A stretch of DNA of 64,000 nt from Sediminicoccus sp. KRV36 (GTDB lineage: Bacteria; Pseudomonadota; Alphaproteobacteria; Acetobacterales; Acetobacteraceae). Each line of letters begins with the position of its first letter. Position 1 is the stretch's first letter. The position numbers and the translations under genes are program-made. The stretch is taken from assembly GCF_023243115.1 (NCBI RefSeq), contig NZ_CP085081.1, positions 248,001 through 312,000 on the forward strand, read 5' to 3'. The notes below the pieces were generated by a model that saw only the letters and a list, made by a program, of their open reading frames with translations, had not been told where the DNA came from and made no database searches. This document shows positions 25,562 through 34,429 of the stretch, in pieces.

Positions 25562-27334
25562 ATGACTGTCGAGATGATCGGCAAATATGAAATTCGCGGC
25601 CGGCTTGGCGCGGGGGCCATGGGCACCGTGCTGGATGCATTCGATCCGGTGATCGAGCGGCGCGCGGCCCTGAAGATCATCCCCAAGCCCGACGCCCATG
25701 ACGCGGAAGGCGAGGAAGGCCTGGCCCGGTTCAAGCGCGAGGCCCAGGCCGCCGGGCGGCTGAACCATCCCAATATCGTCGCCGTCTATGATTATGGCGA
25801 GGATGCCGAGCGCGCCTGGATCGCGATGGAGCTGGTGAAGGGCGGCACGCTGAAGCAGATGCTGGACCGGGGTGAGCGCCTGCCCCTGGCCGAGACCTTG
25901 CGCGTGATGGAGCAGATGCTCGCTGGCCTGGACTACAGCCACAAGCGTGGCGTGGTGCATCGGGACATCAAGCCCGCCAATCTCATGCTGACCGCCGAGG
26001 GGCAGGTGAAGATCGCCGATTTCGGCATCGCGCGGATCGAGAATTCCTCGATGACGCAGATCGGCACCGTCATGGGCACGCCCGCCTATATGGCGCCCGA
26101 GCAATTGCGCGGCGAGACGGTGGATGCGCGCGCGGATATCTGGGCGGCCGGCGTGCTGCTCTATCAATTGCTGACCGGCGAGAAGCCCTTCGAGGGCGGC
26201 TATTCCGCCGTGATGCACAAGGCACTGCATACCGAGCCCACACCCCCCTCCGCCCTGGCGGTGACGGCGCCGCGCGGGTTCGATGCCGTGATCGCCAAGG
26301 CCATGGCGAAGCGGCCGGAAGATCGCTTCGCCAGCGCCAGCGCCTTCGCGGAGGCGATTCGCCTGGCGGCGGGACCAGCCGCCACGGATGCGGCCCGCGG
26401 GGATGACGACGCGACCCAGATGGCCCGCCCACCGCCGGCCGCCCGGCCCGCCCCCGCGGCGGAAGCCCGGCATGCCGAAGCCGGGGCTGCTGCGCGCAAG
26501 GGGCCGCCCCTGGCGCTGATCGGCGGCGGGGTGGCGCTCGCGGTGGCGGCCGGGGCGGCATTCCTCATGCTGGGTGACCGCGCCGCGCCGCCCCCGGGCA
26601 ATGCCTCGCAAGCCACCGCCGACCAGCAGGCCGGGGCGTCCGAGGGGCGGGTGATACCGCCGGCCCTGCGCGTGCTGTCGCGCGCGGATTTCCTGGCCGC
26701 CGCGCAGGCCGCGGCCGCGGCACCCGCCTGCGGGCTGATCGCGAGCGCCGCGAGCGAGACGGGCCTGGTGCTGGAGGGGGTTCTGCGCCGCGGCGAGGAT
26801 GCCGTGCTGCGCGGCGTGCTCGAAGCCCGGGCCATTCCGGCCGCGGCGACAACCCTCGCGCTGCAGGGGTTCGAGGGCCCCTATTGCCCGGCGCTGGAGC
26901 GTGTGCGGCCGGTGCTTGCGGCGCCCGGCGATGCGCCGCGCATCACCCTGCTGGGCCAGGCGCCGCTGCGCGAAGGCGAGTTGCTGCGTTTTGACGTGGC
27001 GCTGCCGGAATGGCCGACCCACCTCTATGTCGCCTATTTCATGCAGTCGGGCGAAGTGGCGCATCTGGTGCCTTCCGCCACCCACCCCCCTGGCGCGACC
27101 GTGCGTCTGGGTGACCCACGCGCCGGATTTCCCGGCTGGGAGGTGAGCGAGCCGTTTGGCACGGACCTCCTGCTGGTCCTGGCGAGCGAAGGGCCGCTGT
27201 TCAGCGCCACGCGGCCCCTGGTGGAAAGCCAGGAGGCCTATCTGACCGCCCTGACCGAGGCTTTGGGCGCGGCGCGACAGGCGGGACGGCGGGTGTTTGT
27301 GCGGCCGATGGTCATTGAGACGGCGGCGAAGTGA
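25562..27334 (+). CDS. Membrane-anchored Ser/Thr protein kinase with DUF4384-like output domain
   Basis: The 590-residue protein has a kinase domain (about 9-265) with GAGAMGTV, K38, HRDIKPAN at 133-140, DFG at 153-155 and AYMAPEQ. An acidic motif DDDATQMARP (281-290) precedes a Pro/Ala stretch and one membrane segment at about 317-337. The extracytoplasmic part ends with a DUF4384-type module (LRFDVALPEWPTHLYVAYF, HLVPS, SEPFGTDLLLVLAS). The cell-envelope domain may sense or bind a partner. The frame is open from 25481; MTVEMIGKYEIRG at 25562 is the best start for a kinase, while 25574 is also possible. Confidence 0.9.
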   Translation: MTVEMIGKYEIRGRLGAGAMGTVLDAFDPVIERRAALKIIPKPDAHDAEGEEGLARFKREAQAAGRLNHPNIVAVYDYGEDAERAWIAMELVKGGTLKQMLDRGERLPLAETLRVMEQMLAGLDYSHKRGVVHRDIKPANLMLTAEGQVKIADFGIARIENSSMTQIGTVMGTPAYMAPEQLRGETVDARADIWAAGVLLYQLLTGEKPFEGGYSAVMHKALHTEPTPPSALAVTAPRGFDAVIAKAMAKRPEDRFASASAFAEAIRLAAGPAATDAARGDDDATQMARPPPAARPAPAAEARHAEAGAAARKGPPLALIGGGVALAVAAGAAFLMLGDRAAPPPGNASQATADQQAGASEGRVIPPALRVLSRADFLAAAQAAAAAPACGLIASAASETGLVLEGVLRRGEDAVLRGVLEARAIPAAATTLALQGFEGPYCPALERVRPVLAAPGDAPRITLLGQAPLREGELLRFDVALPEWPTHLYVAYFMQSGEVAHLVPSATHPPGATVRLGDPRAGFPGWEVSEPFGTDLLLVLASEGPLFSATRPLVESQEAYLTALTEALGAARQAGRRVFVRPMVIETAAK

Positions 27335-27337
27335 GCT

Positions 27338-27374
27338 GGCTCTGAGGCAGGGCGATCCAGATCGCCGGAGAGCC
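27338..27374. terminator. Two-tier hairpin between convergent genes
   Basis: GGCTCT (27338-27343) pairs with AGAGCC (27369-27374). Inside it, GGCGAT pairs with ATCGCC around a CCAG tetraloop. It sits three bases after the kinase stop and before the end of the convergent GT61 gene. There is no T run, so intrinsic termination is uncertain. Confidence 0.45.
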
Positions 27375-27421
27375 ACTGTTGCGAAGCCCAGTCTCACACA
27401 GGATGTGAAACTCGCACTCTG

Positions 27422-28750
27422 CTAAGGCGTGTGGGAGAGAAAATTCTCCATGATTTCGGATGGAACCTGGATGTCATATTCATAGGGATTGGGTTTGGTT
27501 TGATCGCCTGGGCGCGATCCGACCGCGCAGAAATATGCGAGATTCGACGCGTGAGCTGCAAAGAAATAAGCGGCGGTTGAATGCCCGACAGGGAAAATCT
27601 CCAGAATTTTTGTTCCTGGCTGGCAGAAGACAATATTTGCAAGACCTGCGCCATGGGGCGCAATGACAGAGGCTGAATTTGAAAAGATTTCGACCTGCTT
27701 GTTGATATCCAAATCCTCAAGATATACATCTTGATAGCCGGAATCATCCAGTATTTTTGCCGTGATTGCATCAAAGACGAGATTGCGATCCTTCTTTCGT
27801 TTGATGATGATGTTCAAGCTAGGCTTCCTCGCTTCGACGGAGAAAGCTTGGCGCAGGAAGTTCGACGCCCATTGCCCGCCGCCATGCAGGCCATGCCGAA
27901 AGGATCTGTTGGTCAGCGAAGATCCGATGATCCGGCGCGCTGACACCAGATTTTCAGAAAAGCCGCCGTCTTTCTGCCCGACCAGGATCCTGTCCGGGGA
28001 AATTCCCAGTGAGTTCAAAAAATCAATTTGGAATTTCCGCGGCGGAACCGACAAAAAGACGGATAGTTTCGAGACATCCGGCTCGATGGCCTGGATCACA
28101 CGAAATCGCGGCATCCAATCCAGCAGCCAGTGGCAATAATTCGGGTCCGGAAAGGCGTCGCAAATCACCGCGAGAGTATCCGCCTTCAGGGCGGCCCCCT
28201 TAAAGGCGGCTCCGGTCCAGGCACGGCGTCCACCCCGCGCGTAGATCCCCTCGTGGTGGCGGGCTGACAATTCGGGGACGATATGCGGGATGCCGTCTCG
28301 CAAGGCATAGGTGATGCCGAGCTTCTGCCAGCCGGCATGGAAAAACTCCCCCGATTCCAGCGCGATTGCGTCGATCGAGGGGGCGGGGCGGCGGATCCCG
28401 GACACCAGCGCGATGGCAGCCGGAGCCTCCGCCGAGAGGATCATCGCCTCAGGATATTGCTCAAGCCGCGCGGCGAAGACTTCGGTCTTTCGCCCGATCT
28501 GTTCGACATTCGCAACGGACGGAAACAGGCCGGCACCGAGATCCGGCAGGCCGTTCCGTTCCACAAATCGGGCCTCAAGCAACGCGGCGACGGATGCGTG
28601 GCAATCGTGCTTCGCCAGCCGCAGCAATTTCTCGTGCTCGCGCCGCAGCCAGATCGGCGCAGCGAAGACGACATCCACCGAACGCTCCAGATCGGCCAGT
28701 TCCGCCGCGGTCAGATCGCTCGGAGGGGCTGGAACGTCGGTGGAGCTCAT
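27422..28750 (-). CDS. Glycosyltransferase family 61 (DUF563) protein
   Basis: The 442-residue protein has a variable amino-terminal half and a DUF563/GT61 carboxy-terminal domain: DAFPDPNYCHWLLDWMPRF, LNIIIKRKKDRN, then SASVIAPHGAGLANIVFCQP and KILEIFP. The family transfers sugars, often xylose or N-acetylglucosamine, to glycans or proteins. The 3-prime half (about 27420-28100) is much richer in A and T than its neighbours and uses many AAA, AAT and ATT codons, suggesting acquisition by transfer. It splits the kinase genes from the membrane HExxH and OmpA genes. Cytosolic, with no signal peptide. Confidence 0.85.
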   Translation of the reverse strand: MSSTDVPAPPSDLTAAELADLERSVDVVFAAPIWLRREHEKLLRLAKHDCHASVAALLEARFVERNGLPDLGAGLFPSVANVEQIGRKTEVFAARLEQYPEAMILSAEAPAAIALVSGIRRPAPSIDAIALESGEFFHAGWQKLGITYALRDGIPHIVPELSARHHEGIYARGGRRAWTGAAFKGAALKADTLAVICDAFPDPNYCHWLLDWMPRFRVIQAIEPDVSKLSVFLSVPPRKFQIDFLNSLGISPDRILVGQKDGGFSENLVSARRIIGSSLTNRSFRHGLHGGGQWASNFLRQAFSVEARKPSLNIIIKRKKDRNLVFDAITAKILDDSGYQDVYLEDLDINKQVEIFSNSASVIAPHGAGLANIVFCQPGTKILEIFPVGHSTAAYFFAAHASNLAYFCAVGSRPGDQTKPNPYEYDIQVPSEIMENFLSHTP

Positions 28751-28858
28751 GCGGCACTTTGCCTCAATCCCGGTCGGCTCAACAGCTTTGCGCGGAAGCC
28801 TGGCGCATCGCGTGATCCTGGGCGGTTCGGGCGCAGCATGCGGCCAGGATCGCCCCGG

Positions 28859-29815
28859 TCACGGCGCCTCCGGGGCAGCCTCGCGCAGCAGGGCGCGCAA
28901 GCGCTCGGCCTGCGCGTCGGACCAGCCGAGGTCCCGCGCCGGGTCAAAGAAGCGACGATCGGGCGTGTACAGCAAATAGGCCATCGCCTCATTGGCCATC
29001 ACCTCCGCCTGCCCCGTGTCATAGCCCTCCGCTCCCAGGAAACGGCGAAAGGCGCTGCGCTCAGCCTCGGTGAAGCCGCTTTCCCAGATCCGCATCACAT
29101 GAGCTGCGAAGAAGGGCAAGGTGAAGAATTGGCCGTGCGAGAGTTCGTGCCGCAGCACGGAGCTGCGCATCTGCGCATCCACATGGGCGCCAATGGCGGG
29201 GATGGTGATGAAGGCCGTCTCTCGCCCGCGATCCACCCGGCCGGCCAATTCCACCTGGTCGCGCAGCCATGCTTCGAGGGGATTGAGGCGCAGGCCCTGC
29301 CGTGCCGCCAGGTCAAACATGCGGGTGAGGTCCGAGGCGCGGTAATTGTGCCCGAAATACCAATCGGCCGTGCTGCGCTGATCCGCCGCGACGGCCGCGG
29401 CCAATTCGGCATCGCTCAGCACGCGGTCGCGCGGGGTCTGGGCCTTTTCGATCAGGGCGGCGGCCCGGTTCATCGCTTGGCCCTGCAATTCCAGCGAGGG
29501 GAAATCAAGCACCCAGACCAGCGGATTGGCCGCCCAGCGCAACGCCGTGGGGACCGCCGCGCGATGCGCCAGCAGCCCGGCGAAATCCAGCAAGGGCGGG
29601 GCCAGCGCGGGGCCGGTCGCGACTGGCGGTGGCGCGACGTGAGGGGGGCTAGGGCTCGGCCGTGCCGCCACCCACCACCAGGCCACTCCGCCCCCGGCGG
29701 CCAGCACGGCGCCCACAGCACCCAGCCCAAGCGCAAGGCGGCGCTTCACCGGCGGCGAGGGGGCCGCAGGCGCCGGCCTGACCAGCCGAACCGTTGCGTC
29801 CTCGTCAGCCACCAT
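28859..29815 (-). CDS. Membrane-anchored HExxH metallopeptidase-like protein
   Basis: The 318-residue protein starts with an acidic motif DEDATVRLVRP (residues 4-13), a Pro-rich basic stretch, one membrane segment at about 27-50 and an extracytoplasmic domain. That domain holds HELSHG at residues 223-228, a zinc-binding HExxH, and a downstream ANEAMAYLL at 274-282 whose E276 could be the third ligand. No family name comes to mind. The acidic-DAT-Pro-rich-membrane layout resembles the juxtamembrane region of the second kinase (DDDATQMARP), so this could be a kinase substrate. It ends in the same direction as the GT61 gene, 108 bases upstream of it. Confidence 0.65.
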   Translation of the reverse strand: MVADEDATVRLVRPAPAAPSPPVKRRLALGLGAVGAVLAAGGGVAWWWVAARPSPSPPHVAPPPVATGPALAPPLLDFAGLLAHRAAVPTALRWAANPLVWVLDFPSLELQGQAMNRAAALIEKAQTPRDRVLSDAELAAAVAADQRSTADWYFGHNYRASDLTRMFDLAARQGLRLNPLEAWLRDQVELAGRVDRGRETAFITIPAIGAHVDAQMRSSVLRHELSHGQFFTLPFFAAHVMRIWESGFTEAERSAFRRFLGAEGYDTGQAEVMANEAMAYLLYTPDRRFFDPARDLGWSDAQAERLRALLREAAPEAP

Positions 29816-29823
29816 CCGCTGCC

Positions 29824-30501
29824 CTAACCGCCGAGATTGACCACCTGGACGCGCCGGTTGCGCGGCTCGGGCGTGTTGTCGCCCGTCGGCACCAGGAGCT
29901 GGTCTTCGCCAAAGCCGACCGCGACCAGGCGGGACGGCGCGATGGGGAAGGCCTTAAGCAGATAATTCCGCACCGATTCGGCCCGCCTCTGGGAGAGGGC
30001 CATGTTCAGCCCCGCATCCCCCACCGTGTCGGTATGGCCCTCGATGCGGAAGCGGAAGGGCCGCAATTCGGGCGAAATCAGCGCCCGGCCCAGGGCCGTG
30101 AGCGCGGCGCCGGCCTGGGGCGTGATGGCCTGGGAGCCTGTGGCGAAGATCACCGTGATCGAGACCGCGGCGGCGCCGGGCGGGGCCGTGGTGTCCTTCG
30201 CCACGCTGGGCGGGGCGGAAGCCGCGGCGGCAGGCGGATCAGCCACGGGCGCAGCCATGCCGGGCGGAGGCGCCGCCGCCGTGTCCGGCACCGCCGGCAC
30301 CAGAACGGGACCACCCGCAGCGGGGGGCGCGACCGTCCCGGCATCCGCGGCGGGCATGCGGATCCCGCGCGTCTGTTGCTCGACCGGCCGCAAGCGCTCG
30401 ATCAGGTCACGCGTTTCGTTATCCGCGGCGGATTGCGCCAGCGCCGCCGGCCCGGCGAGGCTGAGCAGCGCTGCCCCCGCGAGCAAAAGGTTTCGGGTCA
30501 T
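29824..30501 (-). CDS. OmpA-type peptidoglycan-binding protein
   Basis: The 225-residue protein has a cleavable signal (MTRNLLLAGAALLSLAGPAALAQ), a Pro/Ala-rich spacer (about 55-120) and an OmpA-like domain with IEGHTDTVGDAGLNMALSQRRAESVRNYL, GFGEDQLL and NRRVQV (motif shown in parts: EGHTDTVG, SQRRAESVRNYL). It anchors to peptidoglycan in the periplasm. It lies eight bases upstream of the HExxH membrane protein gene on the same strand, so the two are probably co-transcribed. The start at 30501 is the signal-peptide methionine; the frame is open from 30573. Confidence 0.88.
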   Translation of the reverse strand: MTRNLLLAGAALLSLAGPAALAQSAADNETRDLIERLRPVEQQTRGIRMPAADAGTVAPPAAGGPVLVPAVPDTAAAPPPGMAAPVADPPAAAASAPPSVAKDTTAPPGAAAVSITVIFATGSQAITPQAGAALTALGRALISPELRPFRFRIEGHTDTVGDAGLNMALSQRRAESVRNYLLKAFPIAPSRLVAVGFGEDQLLVPTGDNTPEPRNRRVQVVNLGG

Positions 30502-30613
30502 GATCGGCCTCCCTTTGGGTGGGGGCGACGGTTCGGGGGCCGCCCCTGTCCTGAACGTCACGCTATCACACACAAGGCCAGCAGCCGCAGCTTCTGGCGA
30601 AACAGTGAGAGGC

Positions 30614-31354
30614 TCAGCTCAGCAGCTGGCCGCCATCCACCACCACCGTATGCCCCGTCACCCAGGCCGCCAGGGGCGAGGCGAGGAAGAGCACCACATT
30701 GGCGACCTCTTCCGGCGTGCCCATGCGGCCAAAGGGAATGGAGGCGAGGGTGCGGTTGAACAGATCCGGATTTTCGGTCCGCCGCTTCTCCCAGCTGCCG
30801 CCGGGGAATTCGATGGAGCCGGGCGCCACGCCATTCACGCGCACGCGGTCCGGCGCGTAGCTGGCCGCCTGGGACTGCGTGTAGTTGATCAGCAGCGCCT
30901 TGACCGCCGCATAGGCCGGACCGCGCACCGAAGGGCCGTAGCCGGAGATCGAGGAGAGGTTGACGATGTTGCCCTGGGCGGCCTTCAGCGCCGGCAGGGC
31001 GGCGGCGGTCGCGCGGAAGGTGGCCAGCACATCCACATTCAGGCTGGCGGCCCAGCCTTCCTCGGTGTCGGTCATGCCGAAGCCGCTCGCGTTGTTGACC
31101 AGCACGTCGCAGCCGCCGAGTGCCGCGATGGCCGCGGCGATATAGGCCTTCACCGCCGCGCCATCGCCCAGGTCGCAGCTCGCGGCGTGAGCCTTGGCGC
31201 CGAGCTCGGCCTTGGTCGCGGCCAGGGCCTCGGCCCCGCGGGCGCAGATGGAGACGGCGGCGCCGGCGGCGGCGAAGCCCAGGGCCACGCTGCGGCCAAT
31301 GCCCTTGCTGCCGCCGCAGACGATGACGCGCTTGCCGGTAAAGTCGAAGCTCAT
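30614..31354 (-). CDS. SDR family NAD(P)-dependent oxidoreductase
   Basis: The 246-residue protein is a classical short-chain dehydrogenase: cofactor motif GGSKGIGRS near residues 14-22, VNNASG, catalytic serine in NLSSISGYG, Tyr-Lys in YAAVK, and the carboxy-terminal pattern FLASPLAAWVTGHTVVVDGG. The substrate is unknown. Its ATG overlaps the stop of the upstream TMEM43-like gene (ATGA on the minus strand), so they form one transcript, although no functional link is obvious. Confidence 0.93.
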   Translation of the reverse strand: MSFDFTGKRVIVCGGSKGIGRSVALGFAAAGAAVSICARGAEALAATKAELGAKAHAASCDLGDGAAVKAYIAAAIAALGGCDVLVNNASGFGMTDTEEGWAASLNVDVLATFRATAAALPALKAAQGNIVNLSSISGYGPSVRGPAYAAVKALLINYTQSQAASYAPDRVRVNGVAPGSIEFPGGSWEKRRTENPDLFNRTLASIPFGRMGTPEEVANVVLFLASPLAAWVTGHTVVVDGGQLLS

Positions 31355-32526
31355 GCAGGTTTTCCTTGTATGGCTGGCCGGGCGCGGCGCAGCCGTGTCA
31401 GTCCGAAGGCGATGGCCAGGCCGATGGCCAGGATCAGCACCCCCACCAAGGGCCGGTAGAACAGCCAGGCGATGGCGATGATGGTGGGTGCGACGATCAT
31501 GGTGAGAATGGCGGAAATCAGGCCCGTACCAAACCCGACGATGCTGCCGATGAAAGGCACGACATCCGCCAGCACCTTGAGCGGATTGAAGATCAGCGAC
31601 CAGCCGATGAAGATCACCACCACCCCCACAAGCCGCAGGATCCAGGTGAGCATCGCATTCTCATCCTGGGCTGCCTGGATCATGGCGGCCGCTGGCACGC
31701 GCCCCTGATCCAGCCGGAACAGGCGATCCCCAGCACGGGTGGCATAGGGGCCGAAGCCATCGCCCAGCTGCGCCGCGATGACGGAGAGCGCCTCGGGCTT
31801 CACCGCGCGCCAAGTGATGCGCAGATCACCCACCCGGGGCGCATCGGCGCTGCCACCGATGAAGATCGCGCCATCCGCATTGGCGCCGGGCGGCACGAAG
31901 GCCTCACCGCCGGAAAGCCCGCTGACCTGCGCATCGCTGAGGCGAAACCCGCCGATCATCACATTCGGCGCGTTGAAGGCGCGGGAGCTGTGGCGCGGCT
32001 GTGGATTCTGGTGGCCGTCGGGCTGGCGGAAGCGGCTCGAATCCAGTCGCCCCTCATGCCAGACCCGGCGGTAATTATAGGTGGTCACGGTCTCGGTACC
32101 GCCGCCGAGCTTGGTGCGCGTCTCGCTGCTCGTCTGCTCCTGCCATTGATACATCTCCACCTGGCGCAGCAGGCGCAGCGTGCCGGGCGGGGCGGCGATG
32201 TTCAGCTCCGGATCGCCAGGAGGCTTCTCGGCGCGTACGGCGCCCGAGATATGCACGAGGCGCCCCTCATTCGCGGGGTCCGGGCGCTCGGCCGCCACGC
32301 TCTGCACGAGGCCGGCACCTTCGGCGAGGGAGCGCGCGGTCTGCACCGCGCGGCCCTCATTCCAGAACAGCCCCCAGCCGGCCAGAGGCAGCAGCACCAA
32401 CCCGACCAGAATGCCGGTCAGCGCGCTGCCGATGCGCGAGAACCAGGATTGCGTGGTGGTCTCGGTGAAGCTGTCACCGGCCGTGCCCCAGGCGCCATCA
32501 CCAGGATCGTTGGAATTGTCGGACAT
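31351..32526 (-). CDS. TMEM43 family membrane protein
   Basis: The 391-residue protein has one membrane segment near residues 34-54, a large extracytoplasmic domain (WNEGRAVQTARSLAEG, VRAEKPPGDPELNI, QVEMYQWQE, YNYRRVWHEG) and a carboxy-terminal group of three to four hydrophobic segments from about 297 on. WNEGRAV and the MYQWQE motif mark the TMEM43 family, shared by bacteria and eukaryotes and of unsettled role. The frame is open far upstream, but the ATG at 32526 is the only sensible start. Confidence 0.82.
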   Translation of the reverse strand: MSDNSNDPGDGAWGTAGDSFTETTTQSWFSRIGSALTGILVGLVLLPLAGWGLFWNEGRAVQTARSLAEGAGLVQSVAAERPDPANEGRLVHISGAVRAEKPPGDPELNIAAPPGTLRLLRQVEMYQWQEQTSSETRTKLGGGTETVTTYNYRRVWHEGRLDSSRFRQPDGHQNPQPRHSSRAFNAPNVMIGGFRLSDAQVSGLSGGEAFVPPGANADGAIFIGGSADAPRVGDLRITWRAVKPEALSVIAAQLGDGFGPYATRAGDRLFRLDQGRVPAAAMIQAAQDENAMLTWILRLVGVVVIFIGWSLIFNPLKVLADVVPFIGSIVGFGTGLISAILTMIVAPTIIAIAWLFYRPLVGVLILAIGLAIAFGLTRLRRARPAIQGKPA

Positions 32527-32616
32527 GGCATCGCTCCTTGCCGGGAGCATGGAAAGCCCGACGCGGCCGCATGTCCAGCCTTGACCTTGCCGGCCGGCCG
32601 GGCCATCGCCCCCGGC

Positions 32617-34422
32617 ATGGCCGCACCCCCGCTTCTCCTGCTCGACAGCATTCGCTTCACCCTGGGCAATTCGCCCATCCTCTCCGGCGCCGGGCTTTCG
32701 GTCTCCCCCGGCGAGCGCCTGGCGCTGGTCGGCCGCAATGGCAGCGGCAAATCCACCCTGCTGCGCATCGCCGCCGGCGAGCTGGAGGCAGAGGGCGGCA
32801 CGCGCTTCCTCCAGCCCGGGGCCACGATGCGCTATCTGCCGCAGGAGCCCGACCTCTCCGCCCATGCCACGGTGGAGGATTACGTGATGTCGGGCCTCGG
32901 CCCCTCCGATGACCCCTATCGCGCCCGCGCCCTGATGGAAGGCCTCGGCCTCACCGGCCAGGAGGGCACCGAGCGGCTTTCCGGCGGCGAGGCCCGCCGC
33001 GCGGCGCTGGCCCGCACCCTGGCGCCCGAGCCCGACATCCTGCTGCTGGACGAGCCGACGAACCACCTCGACCTGCCCGCCATCGAGTGGCTGGAAGGCG
33101 CGCTGGCTGGCCTGCGCGGCGCGCTCGTGCTGATCAGCCATGACCGGCGCTTTCTCTCGCGCCTTTCGCGCGCCACGCTCTGGCTGGATCGTGGTGCCAC
33201 GCGCCGGCTGGATCGCGGCTTCGGCGAATTCGAGGCCTGGCGCGAGGAGCAGCTCGAACTGGAGGAGCAGGCGGCGCACAAGCTCGGCCGGCAGATCGTC
33301 CGGGAGGAGCATTGGCTGCGGCACGGCGTCTCCGGCCGGCGCAAGCGCAACATGCGCCGCGTGGGCGAATTGCAGGCGCTGCGCCAGGCGCGGCGCGAAC
33401 GGATCAAGCCAACCGGCACGGTGCTGATGCAGGCGGCCGAGGCGTCCTCCTCCGGCCAATTGGTCATCACCGCGGAGGGCGTGGAGAAATCCTGGGGCGA
33501 GCAGCCCATCCTGCGGAACTTCTCCACGCGCATCATCAAGGGGGACCGCATCGGCATCGTCGGCGCCAATGGCGCGGGCAAGACGACGCTGCTGAACATC
33601 CTGATCGGCAAGCTGGCGCCGGATGCCGGCACGGTGAAGCTCGGCAGCAATATCGCCATGGCGGCGCTGGATCAGCTGCGCGCGACACTCGACCCCAACC
33701 GCACCCTGGCCGACACGCTCACCGATGGCAGTGGCGACCAGGTCTGGGTGGCGGGCAAGCCGCGCCATGTCATCGGCTACATGCAGGATTTCCTGTTCAT
33801 CCCCGAACAGGCGCGCACGCCGGTCAGCAAGCTTTCCGGCGGAGAGCGGGGGCGGCTGTTGCTGGCGCGCGCGCTGGCCGCGCCCTCCAACCTGCTGGTG
33901 CTGGATGAGCCGACGAACGACCTGGATCTGGAAACGCTCGATCTGCTCGAGGACATGCTGGCCGAATATGCCGGCACGGTGCTGCTGGTCAGCCATGACC
34001 GCGATTTCCTGGACCGCGTCTGCACCGGCATCATCATGTCCGAGGGGGATGGCCGCTGGCAGGATTACGCGGGCGGCTATTCCGACATGCTGGCCCAGCG
34101 CGGTGACGGGGTGGCGGCGCGCAGCGCGGCCAAGCCCCAGCGCGAGGGCCAGATGGCGCGTGCGGCGGCCAATAGCGGCGCCTCACGCAAGATGAGCTTC
34201 AAGGACCAGCACGCGCTGGCCACCCTGCCCGGCGCCATGGAGAAGCTGCAAAAGGAAGTCGCCGTCCTGCGCAACTGGCTGGCTGATCCGGGCCTCTACA
34301 CGCGTGACCCGAAGGGCTTCGCCAGCCGCACGGCGGCCCTCGCCGAGCGGGAGGCCGCGCTGGCCACCGCCGAGGAGGAATGGCTGCGGCTGGAAATGCT
34401 GCGCGAGGAGATCAAGGGTTGA
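32617..34422 (+). CDS. ABC-F family ATPase (Uup-like)
   Basis: The 601-residue soluble protein has two ABC domains: first Walker A GRNGSGKST, signature LSGGEARR and Walker B ILLLDEPTNHLD; second GANGAGKTT, LSGGERGR and LLVLDEPTNDLD. A charged inter-domain linker (EEQLELEEQAAHKL) and a carboxy-terminal coiled coil (EKLQKEVAVLRNWL onward) are present, as in Uup. ABC-F proteins act on ribosomes or DNA structures rather than in transport. It is divergent from the TMEM43 gene and ends seven bases before a convergent lipoprotein gene. Confidence 0.93.
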   Translation: MAAPPLLLLDSIRFTLGNSPILSGAGLSVSPGERLALVGRNGSGKSTLLRIAAGELEAEGGTRFLQPGATMRYLPQEPDLSAHATVEDYVMSGLGPSDDPYRARALMEGLGLTGQEGTERLSGGEARRAALARTLAPEPDILLLDEPTNHLDLPAIEWLEGALAGLRGALVLISHDRRFLSRLSRATLWLDRGATRRLDRGFGEFEAWREEQLELEEQAAHKLGRQIVREEHWLRHGVSGRRKRNMRRVGELQALRQARRERIKPTGTVLMQAAEASSSGQLVITAEGVEKSWGEQPILRNFSTRIIKGDRIGIVGANGAGKTTLLNILIGKLAPDAGTVKLGSNIAMAALDQLRATLDPNRTLADTLTDGSGDQVWVAGKPRHVIGYMQDFLFIPEQARTPVSKLSGGERGRLLLARALAAPSNLLVLDEPTNDLDLETLDLLEDMLAEYAGTVLLVSHDRDFLDRVCTGIIMSEGDGRWQDYAGGYSDMLAQRGDGVAARSAAKPQREGQMARAAANSGASRKMSFKDQHALATLPGAMEKLQKEVAVLRNWLADPGLYTRDPKGFASRTAALAEREAALATAEEEWLRLEMLREEIKG

Positions 34423-34429
34423 GCGCGGC

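Noticed and set aside
31351..33996. 881-codon minus-strand frame spanning the TMEM43 gene and half of the ABC-F gene
   Set aside because: Only the last 391 codons (from 32526) look like protein; the upstream part is antisense to the ABC-F gene.
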